A DNA stretch of 7,518 nucleotides from an uncultured Clostridiaceae bacterium (GTDB taxonomy: Bacteria > Bacillota > Clostridia > TANB77 > CAG-508): positions 1 through 7,518 of the forward strand of contig CATXTS010000097.1 of NCBI GenBank assembly GCA_958402495.1. Reading direction: 5' to 3'. This document shows positions 1 to 5,635 of the stretch, one piece after another (position 1 is the stretch's first letter; every line of letters starts with the position of its first letter). Position numbers and translations under genes: made by a program. The notes under the pieces are model-generated. The model made no database searches, was not told where the DNA came from, and was given only the letters and a program-made list of their open reading frames with translations.

Positions 1-285
1 GAAAATAGCACAATGGTCTAAAATTTGAAAGACTTTCTTAGCTTTTAATTTTGGACTAAGTCCATGATAAATACTAGACATAGTATACAAAAGGATAAGT
101 GAAATACCAAAAATAACACCACTGATAATACCATAGACATTATGATGCATAGCAGCTATAATCGGACATAATACAGTAGCTATAATGCCTAAAACACCAC
201 CAACAATATGACTAGTCATATTAAAGATTTCCTCTCCCTTTGTATATTCAGGTAGAATTCTATCTGTTAATTTGATGCGTTTCAA
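1..285 (-). CDS. Hemolysin III / PAQR-family membrane protein, N-terminal part (runs off the window)
   Basis: The first 95 codons of an integral membrane protein read leftward off the window edge. It starts with TTG at 285-283, seven bases after a perfect AGGAGG (298-293). Seen: residues 18-26 carry E-E-I-F-N-x3-H, matching the PAQR/HlyIII motif ExxNxxxH. Residues 70-74 give SSIYH, the SxxxH motif, and Asp90 lies in LDH. These residues are known to form the buried metal site of PAQR and HlyIII proteins. Hydrophobic stretches at about 27-46 and 52-70 fit the first two of seven expected membrane helices. The third motif (HxxxH, near the C-terminus) lies outside the window. Despite the name, hemolysis is unproven for most members; a lipid hydrolase or membrane-homeostasis role is the family hypothesis. 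The TTG start is unusual, but the ribosome site leaves little doubt. Confidence 0.9.
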   Translation of the reverse strand, partial: MKRIKLTDRILPEYTKGEEIFNMTSHIVGGVLGIIATVLCPIIAAMHHNVYGIISGVIFGISLILLYTMSSIYHGLSPKLKAKKVFQILDHCAIF

Positions 286-328
286 TTTAACACCTCCTAA
301 AATATGAAAACATAAATAACTAGTTAAA

Positions 329-357
329 ACTATATCATATGCGAATAGTCATGTCAA
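329..357 (-). promoter_or_regulatory. Promoter of the HlyIII-family gene
   Basis: On the minus strand, a perfect -35 TTGACA (357-352) is followed by a 17-base spacer and -10 TATAGT (334-329). This is near-consensus for sigma-A. It lies 44 bases upstream of the TTG start and the AGGAGG site, so the leader would be short. It is divergent from the promoter at 418-446. Confidence 0.75.
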
Positions 358-407
358 TTATTAGAAAACAATAAAATGTAAAAAATTTCCAAAAAAGAAA
401 GGCTTTA

Positions 408-428
408 AGAAAAAACATTGTTTTTTCT
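408..428. promoter_or_regulatory. Perfect 10+1+10 palindrome over the -35 box, possible operator
   Basis: Left arm AGAAAAAACA (408-417), one central T (418) and right arm TGTTTTTTCT (419-428) form a perfect dyad. It covers the -35 box of the promoter at 418-446. The one-base centre rules out an ordinary RNA hairpin loop, and it does not lie downstream of any gene, so a terminator is unlikely. A repressor operator for the flavin-reductase-like gene is possible. The arms are mostly A and T runs, so chance is a real alternative. Confidence 0.35.
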
Positions 429-446
429 AATAGTTAGTGATATAGT
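418..446 (+). promoter_or_regulatory. Promoter of the flavin-reductase-like gene
   Basis: -35 TTGTTT (418-423), a 17-base spacer and -10 TATAGT (441-446), 53 bases upstream of the ATG at 500. The -10 hexamer is identical to that of the divergent hlyIII promoter. The -35 box is embedded in the palindrome at 408-428, which suggests control at this step. Confidence 0.6.
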
Positions 447-499
447 ACCATAAGAAAATAAAAATGTAAGATAGTCTATAAAAGAAAGGAAGTTTTAAA

Positions 500-1450
500 A
501 TGGAAGAAAAACAAAAACAAGTAGAAGAACTAAATGGATTTAAGGACCTTCGAATCGTGGATAATTTTTACCAAACCTCTAGCTTTTTTCCAATGCCAAC
601 AACAGAAATTGCTACTTTAAGTGAGGATGGGCAAACAAATTTGGGTTCCTATTCTTTATGTTTTCCTTATTATATTGCCGGAAAAGAGTATTATGCAATG
701 CTACTTTGTTGTAGAAACAGTTCCAATACAGCTAAAAATATTTTAAGAACAGGCAAGTGTTCCATTAATTTTATAACAGATGACAGGAAATATTTTAAAG
801 AAGCTGTTCGATTAGGGTATCCAGGAGAAACTACGCAAGAAAAGATGAAGGATTGTTTATTTCATTTGGTAGATGGAAAAAAAGCAAGAGAAAATCCAGA
901 AGAAGCATTTCCAAAGATTGTTAGCGAAGCTTTCCAAGTATTTGAATGTACCTGGGTAAAAGAATTAGATGGTGCACAAAATGACACTGTACAAGAGGCA
1001 TATTTACCACCATATCACCAATTTAATGGCATTACCAGCGAACATGGTGCTCATTTTATTTTAAAAATAGACCATATTCTAATGAAACCAAAATATTATG
1101 ATACCATTATCAATGGGGTAGAGGCTAAAAATTTTCCTAAAGTGCCTGTAGATTATGGATATCGTGATAATAAGCATTTTTGGTATACGCGTTTTAAAAG
1201 ACCACTTGCAGAACCAATCCCTGAAAGTAAAGGCATTAGTTTAGATACTGTTAAATATGCAGCTTCTAGAATTGACCCAGAGATTCAATTTACACAAGAA
1301 GCTTGTGCGAAACTAATAAAAGTACCAAGAGTATTTTTAAATACAGTTTTAAAAGGTTGTGTAGCTTGGGCTAAGGAAAATCATGTTACATTAATTACTG
1401 AAAAAGAGATGGACATCATTCAAGATAAGAGAAATAAAGAAAAGAAATAG
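500..1450 (+). CDS. Flavin reductase-like FMN-binding protein with a C-terminal PCP_red-like domain
   Basis: A 316-residue soluble protein; ATG follows AAAGGAAG (485-492) by seven bases. Residues about 25-200 look like the FMN-binding split barrel of the flavin reductase/DIM6 superfamily. Features include FFPMPTTEIATLSEDGQTNLG at the start of the barrel and RNSSNTAKNILRTGKCSINF at 72-91, a typical flavin-contacting strand-turn region. Residues about 262-312 form a separate helical tail (FTQEACAKLIKVPRVFL, then GCVAWAKEN, then LITEKEMD). I read this tail as resembling the small PCP_red domain at the C-terminus of light-independent protochlorophyllide reductase subunit B and of some redox proteins. 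The role is probably flavin-dependent reduction or flavin supply in the cytoplasm; the substrate is unknown. It is monocistronic, between its own promoter and a strong terminator. The barrel assignment is firm; the tail assignment is from memory of the family pattern. Confidence 0.82.
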   Translation: MEEKQKQVEELNGFKDLRIVDNFYQTSSFFPMPTTEIATLSEDGQTNLGSYSLCFPYYIAGKEYYAMLLCCRNSSNTAKNILRTGKCSINFITDDRKYFKEAVRLGYPGETTQEKMKDCLFHLVDGKKARENPEEAFPKIVSEAFQVFECTWVKELDGAQNDTVQEAYLPPYHQFNGITSEHGAHFILKIDHILMKPKYYDTIINGVEAKNFPKVPVDYGYRDNKHFWYTRFKRPLAEPIPESKGISLDTVKYAASRIDPEIQFTQEACAKLIKVPRVFLNTVLKGCVAWAKENHVTLITEKEMDIIQDKRNKEKK

Positions 1451-1472
1451 AAAAAAGAAAACCATAAGAATA

Positions 1473-1524
1473 GGTTATATTTAGTAAAACGACGAAGTTG
1501 TACTAGATATAACTTTTTTCTTTT
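1473..1524 (+). terminator. Rho-independent terminator after the flavin-reductase-like gene
   Basis: A 14-bp stem (1473-1486 with 1501-1514) has two G-U pairs, which pair only in plus-strand RNA. It has a 14-base loop and is followed by six T, C and four T. It lies 22 bases after the stop codon and ends ten bases before the merR -35 box, so it insulates merR from upstream transcription. Confidence 0.88.
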
Positions 1525-1533
1525 AGAAAACTA

Positions 1534-1564
1534 TTGACATGGAGTAAGGTCTAGGTTATAAGAT
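1534..1564 (+). promoter_or_regulatory. MerR-type promoter and operator of the merR-flavoprotein operon
   Basis: -35 TTGACA (1534-1539) and -10 TAAGAT (1559-1564) are separated by 19 bases. That spacing is too long for normal sigma-A use but typical of promoters activated by MerR-family proteins. The spacer carries an imperfect dyad at 1537-1556, ACATGGAG-TAAG-GTCTAGGT, which would be the regulator's binding site. The ten bases AACTATTGAC (1529-1538) and the seven TCTAGGT (1550-1556) recur in the same register at 3431-3440 and 3452-3458. The predicted transcription start (about 1571) coincides with the ribosome site, so the leader is only about 12 bases. Autoregulation is inferred. Confidence 0.8.
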
Positions 1565-1582
1565 GAAGATGAGGTGAAGAAA

Positions 1583-1957
1583 ATGACAATTGGAGAAGTC
1601 AGTAAAAGTTATGGAATTTCCATAGATACTTTAAGGTATTATGAAAAAGTAGGACTAATAGGACCCATTCCAAAAAATAAAAGTGGAATTCGTGATTTTA
1701 ATGAAGAAAGTTTAAGACAAGTAGAATTTGTAAAATGCATGAGAGGCGCTAATTTACCAATAGAGGCACTAACTAGGTATATGCAGTTATTTAAACAAGG
1801 AGAGTCTACCTTAGAACAAAGAAGACAGATTCTAGTAAAACAAAAAGAAATTGTTTTAAAACAAATAGAAGAACTAAAAAGAGCAAAAGAAAAACTAGAT
1901 GCTAAAATCACTTTGTATGATAATCAATTATTAGAGAAAAAATTAAAAGGGGAGTAA
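1583..1957 (+). CDS. MerR-family transcriptional regulator, AdhR/NmlR type
   Basis: A 124-residue regulator. I start it at ATG 1583 rather than the in-frame GTG at 1574: GAGGTG (1571-1576) is a good ribosome site six bases before the ATG and would itself contain the GTG. Residues 1-70 form the winged helix-turn-helix (MTIGEVSKSYGISIDTLRYY, then EKVGLI and SGIRDFNEE). Residues about 75-115 form the long dimerising coiled coil (LEQRRQILVKQKEIVLKQIE, then ELKRAKEKL). There is no long effector domain, as in AdhR/NmlR proteins. The sequence VEFVKCMR puts a cysteine at residue 52. As I recall, Bacillus subtilis AdhR also senses aldehydes with Cys52. The role is therefore probably a thiol-based activator responding to reactive electrophiles. 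It is co-transcribed with the flavoprotein gene three bases downstream, and it probably binds the dyads at 1537-1556 and 3439-3458. Confidence 0.9.
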   Translation: MTIGEVSKSYGISIDTLRYYEKVGLIGPIPKNKSGIRDFNEESLRQVEFVKCMRGANLPIEALTRYMQLFKQGESTLEQRRQILVKQKEIVLKQIEELKRAKEKLDAKITLYDNQLLEKKLKGE

Positions 1958-1960
1958 AAG

Positions 1961-2506
1961 ATGAGTAAAAAAGTATGTATTCTGTCTTCAACACCAAGAG
2001 TAAATGGAAACTCACAGGTATTATGTGAGGCTTTTGCACAAGGTGCTGAAGCGAGTAAAAATATAGTAGAACAAATCGATTTAAGGAAAGCGCCAATTGC
2101 ACCTTGTATAGGCTGTTATTATTGTACGAGTCATGAAGGAAAGTGTTTTCAAAAAGATAATATGAATGCATTATTAGAAAAGGTGATAGAAGCAGATATA
2201 TTAGTATTTGCTACTCCTATTTATTTTTATAGTGTAACCGCACAGTTAAAAGCTTTTTTAGATAGAACTGTAGCTAGATATACCGAGATTGAAAATAAAG
2301 AGGTATATGTAATAGCTACTTGTGCAGATACTTCTAAACATGCTATAGACGGAGCCATAGCTCCTATACAAGGATGGATAGATTGCGTAGAAAATGTACA
2401 ATTAAAAGAAATTCTTTATGGAACTGGGTTAACAAATGTGGGAGATGCTAAGAAAAAGAAAAGTATGATAGAGCAAGCTTATAAAATGGGAAAAAGTATT
2501 TCCTAA
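1961..2506 (+). CDS. NAD(P)H-dependent FMN reductase / iron-sulfur flavoprotein (Isf-like)
   Basis: A 181-residue protein of the flavodoxin-like NADPH-dependent FMN reductase fold. The N-terminal strand and phosphate loop read KVCILSSTPRVNGNSQVL (residues 4-21), where FMN phosphate binds. ATPIYFYSVTAQLKAFLDR (about 84-102) is the second flavin-binding segment. Cysteines 49, 52, 55 and 62 make C-x2-C-x2-C-x6-C. This matches the compact motif (CX2CX2CX4-7C) that holds a 4Fe-4S cluster in archaeal and clostridial iron-sulfur flavoproteins, so a two-cofactor electron carrier is plausible. Many non-Isf members share part of this motif, so the cluster is inferred. The ribosome site AGGGGAG overlaps the end of merR and the genes are three bases apart, so they are one operon under the MerR-type promoter. 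The likely role is cytoplasmic electron transfer or reduction of quinones, oxygen species or electrophiles. Confidence 0.85.
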   Translation: MSKKVCILSSTPRVNGNSQVLCEAFAQGAEASKNIVEQIDLRKAPIAPCIGCYYCTSHEGKCFQKDNMNALLEKVIEADILVFATPIYFYSVTAQLKAFLDRTVARYTEIENKEVYVIATCADTSKHAIDGAIAPIQGWIDCVENVQLKEILYGTGLTNVGDAKKKKSMIEQAYKMGKSIS

Positions 2507-2588
2507 AATACAAATAAAAAATAGAGTATTTAAAAGGTTTAGAGGAAGTATTTTGAATAAAATGACCCTACCCAAATGACTTCTCAAT

Positions 2589-2617
2589 TTGTAAAAGATA
2601 AGCAAATGTGCTATAAT
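2589..2617 (+). promoter_or_regulatory. Promoter of the membrane-anchored protein gene (extended -10)
   Basis: -35 TTGTAA (2589-2594), a 17-base spacer and perfect -10 TATAAT (2612-2617), preceded by TGC to give an extended -10. The in-frame ATG at 2616 lies inside the -10 box, which excludes it as the start of the following gene. No terminator is visible between 2506 and here, so some read-through from the flavoprotein operon is possible. Confidence 0.78.
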
Positions 2618-2663
2618 GAAAATAGTATTTAAGAGAAGGTCCAAGGAAAAGGGGGAGTTTTCT

Positions 2664-3347
2664 ATGGAAAAAAAGAAAATAAAGATAGGAAAGCATATAA
2701 CCATTATATTATTAGTTTTATGTATAAGTATAATCGTACTTACAGCAAGAAAAATGATAATATTACATGCTATACAAGAAAAAGTAGCTAAATATGAAAA
2801 TAGCACAAGTATGTATTCGAAGACCGCATCAGAAAGGTCTGCCTCTGTTGAAAGTTTTGAAAAATTTATTTTAGGAGATATGGAAAAAGATGTAATTATC
2901 TCTAAAGATAAACCTACAAAAGTGACACAATATATAACACCCACACAAAGAACCATGTATATAGATTCTGAAGAAAAAAAGGTGATGAATATCAGTCATG
3001 AGGAAAATGTATTAACAAGTACAACAAAAGTGGTAAATTATGGCCGATATGATAATTTTGTAAATCTTTTAAGCAATAGTCTTTTAACAAGAATTACTAC
3101 AGAAAAAATAGATGGAAAAGCGTATTATGTAATTAGCGATTTTACAGGTAGCTTTTTATATACAGAAGGTACGATAGATATGAAAGCCTATGTAGATAAA
3201 GAAACCGGTTTAACGAAGAAGATGGTAGAACTAGTTAATGAAAATGGAAAGAAAAAAATATATACGACTACTTACACATACCAGTTTAATAGTGTAACAC
3301 CAGAAGATATGCAAGAGCCTGATAGAAGTGCGTATACTATGGAATAA
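2664..3347 (+). CDS. Single-pass membrane-anchored protein of unknown function
   Basis: A 227-residue protein. The start is ATG 2664, six bases after GGGGGAG (2651-2657). The upstream in-frame ATG at 2616 overlaps the promoter and has no ribosome site. The N-terminus is KKKIKIGKH followed by a hydrophobic segment (about residues 10-26, TIILLVLCISIIVLTA). There is no lipobox and no obvious signal-peptidase site, so it is probably anchored by an uncleaved helix with the rest outside the cell. The exterior part (about 28-227) alternates short polar and hydrophobic strands (TQRTMYIDSEEKKVMNI, AYYVISDFTG, MKAYVDKETGLTKKMVE). This is a beta-rich pattern reminiscent of LolA/LppX-like clostridial surface proteins, but I cannot assign a family. 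It is monocistronic with its own promoter and terminator. No regulatory link to the flanking MerR-type promoters is visible. Confidence 0.75.
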   Translation: MEKKKIKIGKHITIILLVLCISIIVLTARKMIILHAIQEKVAKYENSTSMYSKTASERSASVESFEKFILGDMEKDVIISKDKPTKVTQYITPTQRTMYIDSEEKKVMNISHEENVLTSTTKVVNYGRYDNFVNLLSNSLLTRITTEKIDGKAYYVISDFTGSFLYTEGTIDMKAYVDKETGLTKKMVELVNENGKKKIYTTTYTYQFNSVTPEDMQEPDRSAYTME

Positions 3348-3371
3348 AAAAATAAATATAAGTTTATAAAA

Positions 3372-3404
3372 ATTGCTCTATATATAGTATAGAGTAATTT
3401 TTTT
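3372..3404 (+). terminator. Rho-independent terminator after the membrane-anchored protein gene
   Basis: An 11-bp stem (3372-3382 with 3388-3398), including one G-U pair that suits plus-strand RNA, has a 5-base loop and seven T. The A run upstream (3368-3372) can also pair with the T tail. It separates this gene from the MerR-type promoter 32 bases further on. Confidence 0.88.
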
Positions 3405-3435
3405 CTGGAAATAATGAAAAAATAGCAAAAAACTA

Positions 3436-3466
3436 TTGACTTAGAGCGAACTCTAGGTGATATAAC
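3436..3466 (+). promoter_or_regulatory. Second MerR-type promoter and operator, driving DUF362-larC
   Basis: -35 TTGACT (3436-3441) and -10 TATAAC (3461-3466) with a 19-base spacer. The dyad ACTTAGAG-CGAA-CTCTAGGT (3439-3458) matches in seven of eight arm positions and is better formed than the one at the merR promoter. Both sites start with AACTATTGAC and share TCTAGGT in the same register. As I recall, B. subtilis AdhR binds CTTAAAG-N4-CTTTAAG in the same position, so both the arm spacing and the placement agree. It is the best candidate for a direct target of the MerR protein encoded at 1583-1957. The leader to the ATG at 3510 would be about 37 bases. Confidence 0.85.
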
Positions 3467-3509
3467 TAAAAAATAAAAAAGTTGAATATAAGAAAGGATG
3501 GATATAAAG

Positions 3510-4379
3510 ATGGAAAAAGCCACTGTATATTTTACGAAAGAAATTACGCCACAAAGTATAGTACGTATGTATGAGAAATTAGGCATTTCTTTAAAAGGAA
3601 AAGTAGCGGTTAAATTACATTCAGGAGAAAAAGGAAATCAAAATTACTTAAGACCAGAAATGGTAAAAGAAATTGTTGAAAAAGTAGGAGGAACTGTTGT
3701 AGAATGCAATACTGCTTATGAAGGTGCTAGAAATACGACACAAAAACATAAACAATTAATGGAAGAACATGAATGGACAAAGTATTTTGAGGTAGATATT
3801 TTAGACGAGGAAAAGGAAATAGAATTAGAAATTCCAAATGGAAAAGTAATTCAAAAAAATTATGTAGGGGAACATTTGGAAAATTATGATGCGATACTAG
3901 TATTATCACATTTTAAAGGACATCCTATGGGTGGCTATGGTGGTGCTTTAAAGCAATTATCAATAGGATTAGCCTCTACTTATGGAAAAGCTTATATCCA
4001 TGGTGCGGGAAAGCCAGAGCAAATGTGGAGTACTGAGCAAGACTTATTTTTAGAATCTATGGCTGACGCTGCTAGTAGCATTGTAGAGAAGTTTAAAGGG
4101 AAAATAGTATATATCAATATTATGAGTAATATGAGTGTCGATTGCGATTGTTGTGCAGTGGCAGAAGACCCTTGTATGAAAGATATCGGTATTTTAGCCA
4201 GCCTTGACCCAATTGCAATTGACCAAGCTTGTATAGACTTGGTATATCAAGCAGAAGATGAAGGTAAAAATCATTTAATAGAACGAATAGAATCTAGGCA
4301 TGGTATTCATACCATTGAAGTAGCAGAAAAACTAGGTTTTGGTACAAGAGAGTACACATTAGTAGAAGTAAAGGAGTAG
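3510..4379 (+). CDS. DUF362 domain-containing protein
   Basis: A 289-residue cytoplasmic protein. I start it at ATG 3510, because the ribosome site GGATGG (3496-3501) lies eight bases upstream. The in-frame ATG at 3498 is inside that site and has AAAGG directly abutting it. Family signatures in order: VAVKLHSGEKGNQNYLRP (33-50), GGTVVECNTAYEGARNTT (60-77), LSHFKGHPMGGYGGALKQL (132-150), then YINIMSNMSVDCDCC (201-215) with a further Cys222, and ILASLDPIAIDQACIDLVY (228-246). The family has no established reaction. Some longer members carry a ferredoxin domain after the DUF362 part; here there is none, but Cys212, 214, 215 and 222 could bind a metal or cluster. It is the first gene of an operon with larC, two bases apart, under the second MerR-type promoter. 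That suggests a role near nickel-cofactor chemistry or its redox supply, by context only. Confidence 0.87.
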   Translation: MEKATVYFTKEITPQSIVRMYEKLGISLKGKVAVKLHSGEKGNQNYLRPEMVKEIVEKVGGTVVECNTAYEGARNTTQKHKQLMEEHEWTKYFEVDILDEEKEIELEIPNGKVIQKNYVGEHLENYDAILVLSHFKGHPMGGYGGALKQLSIGLASTYGKAYIHGAGKPEQMWSTEQDLFLESMADAASSIVEKFKGKIVYINIMSNMSVDCDCCAVAEDPCMKDIGILASLDPIAIDQACIDLVYQAEDEGKNHLIERIESRHGIHTIEVAEKLGFGTREYTLVEVKE

Positions 4380-4381
4380 AG

Positions 4382-5578
4382 ATGAAAACATTATATTTTG
4401 ATTGCTCTAGTGGCATTAGTGGAAATATGACATTAGGTGCCTTATTAGAAATTGTAGGAGATACCTCCTATTTCTTAGAAGAATTAAACAAATTGCAGTT
4501 AGATGGTTATCAAATAGAAATTTCTAAAAAAGTGAAAAATGGTATTACGGGTACGTATGTGGATGTTATTTTAGAAGACCAACATCATGACCATCACCAT
4601 AGTCATGAACATAGAAATCTAAAGGATATTTTTACAATAATCGATAATAGTCCAATAGAAAAAACAAGTAAGGCTTTAGCTAAAAAAATTTTCTATAGGG
4701 TTGCTGAAGCGGAAAGTAAAGTACATGGCAAACCAATAGAGCAGATTCACTTTCATGAGGTAGGCGCTATAGATTCTATTATAGATATTGTGGGAACAGC
4801 AATTTTAATACAGAAAATTCAACCAGAAAAAATCATAGCTAGTATTATCAATGATGGACATGGTTTTATCGAATGTGCACATGGAAAAATGGCAGTGCCA
4901 GTTCCTGCTACAAGTGAAATTATGGCTTCTTCTAAAGTTAAATTTCGTCAAATAGATATCGATACAGAATTAGTAACACCTACTGGTGCTGCCATTATAA
5001 CAGAACTGGCTACACAGTTTACAACTCTACCTACGATGGAAATTGAAAAAATAGGGTGGGGTGCAGGTCTAAAAGATTTACAAATTCCAAATGTATTAAA
5101 GGTGTATTATGGAGAAGTAGAAGAAACAGGAGAAGAAGAGCAAGAAGAAGTAGCCGTTATAGAAACCAATATTGACGATTGTCAGGGTGAGATTTTAGGA
5201 TATACATTAGAACAGTTACTACAGCAAGGAGCTTTAGATGTGTTTTATACACCTATCTATATGAAAAAAAATAGACCGGCGTACTGTTTAACCGTAATCT
5301 GTAAAAAGCAAGATATGCCTATATTACAAGATATTCTTTTTAGAGAAACAACGACAATTGGTATACGTTATCGCTTAGAAAAAAGAAAGATATTAGATAG
5401 AAAAGGTGTATTAATAGATACAAAGTATGGTAAAATACAAGCAAAACAAGTACAATATAAACAAGATACTTATCTGTATCCAGAATATGAGAGTATCAAA
5501 GAACTAGCATTAAAGAATGCTATTCCATTAAAACAGTTGTATGGATTAGTAAAAGAAGATATACAGGAAAATAGATAA
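4382..5578 (+). CDS. larC: LarC, nickel insertion enzyme of nickel-pincer nucleotide cofactor synthesis
   Basis: A 398-residue protein, full length for LarC. Known role: it uses CTP to insert nickel into pyridinium-3,5-bisthiocarboxylate mononucleotide, the last step in making the cofactor of lactate racemase LarA and relatives. Seen: the N-terminal signature LYFDCSSGISGNMTLGALL (4-22); a His-rich run at 68-77 (seven of ten residues are His), likely for nickel; IHFHEVGAIDSIIDIVG (122-138); and VTPTGAAI (198-205). An acidic linker lies at 245-257, and the C-terminal part has ETNIDDCQGEILGY (261-274) and the hallmark MKKNRPAY (294-301). In Lactobacillus plantarum larC is split and needs a ribosomal frameshift between the two halves; here both are in one frame. 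It starts at ATG 4382 after AAAGGAG, two bases beyond the DUF362 stop. larA, larB and larE are not in the window. Confidence 0.94.
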   Translation: MKTLYFDCSSGISGNMTLGALLEIVGDTSYFLEELNKLQLDGYQIEISKKVKNGITGTYVDVILEDQHHDHHHSHEHRNLKDIFTIIDNSPIEKTSKALAKKIFYRVAEAESKVHGKPIEQIHFHEVGAIDSIIDIVGTAILIQKIQPEKIIASIINDGHGFIECAHGKMAVPVPATSEIMASSKVKFRQIDIDTELVTPTGAAIITELATQFTTLPTMEIEKIGWGAGLKDLQIPNVLKVYYGEVEETGEEEQEEVAVIETNIDDCQGEILGYTLEQLLQQGALDVFYTPIYMKKNRPAYCLTVICKKQDMPILQDILFRETTTIGIRYRLEKRKILDRKGVLIDTKYGKIQAKQVQYKQDTYLYPEYESIKELALKNAIPLKQLYGLVKEDIQENR

Positions 5579-5596
5579 AGAAAAAGAAGGTGGTAT

Positions 5597-5635
5597 ATGG
5601 TGAAAAATTGTATTGTAGTGACTGGAATAGTTTAA
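5597..5635 (+). CDS. 12-codon micro-ORF between larC and the acetyltransferase gene (leader peptide or gene remnant)
   Basis: ATG 5597 follows AAGAAGG (5584-5590) by six bases and opens a frame of 12 codons, MVKNCIVVTGIV, ended by TAA 5633-5635. The translation signals are better than chance would usually give. The peptide resembles the first strand of a nucleotide-binding protein, so it may be the stump of a deleted gene. It may also be a leader peptide for the downstream gene. Neither is proven. Confidence 0.3.
   Translation: MVKNCIVVTGIV

Noticed and set aside
1574..1582. GTG at 1574 as the merR start
   Set aside because: It lies inside GAGGTG, which is correctly spaced for the ATG at 1583, and the ATG start gives the usual MTIGEVSK-type N-terminus.
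2507..2560. AAAATAC (2508-2514) pairing with GTATTTT near 2549 as a terminator after the flavoprotein gene
   Set aside because: The stem is short and all but two pairs are A-T, the loop is long, and no T run follows.
2616..2663. Upstream ATG at 2616 for the membrane-anchored protein
   Set aside because: It overlaps the TATAAT box and has no ribosome site; the 16 added residues are highly charged and precede the natural membrane-anchor start.
2429..2956. Hydrophobic 175-residue frame on the minus strand
   Set aside because: It is the antisense of the flavoprotein end and the membrane-anchored gene, with no ribosome site and composition typical of AT-rich antisense frames.
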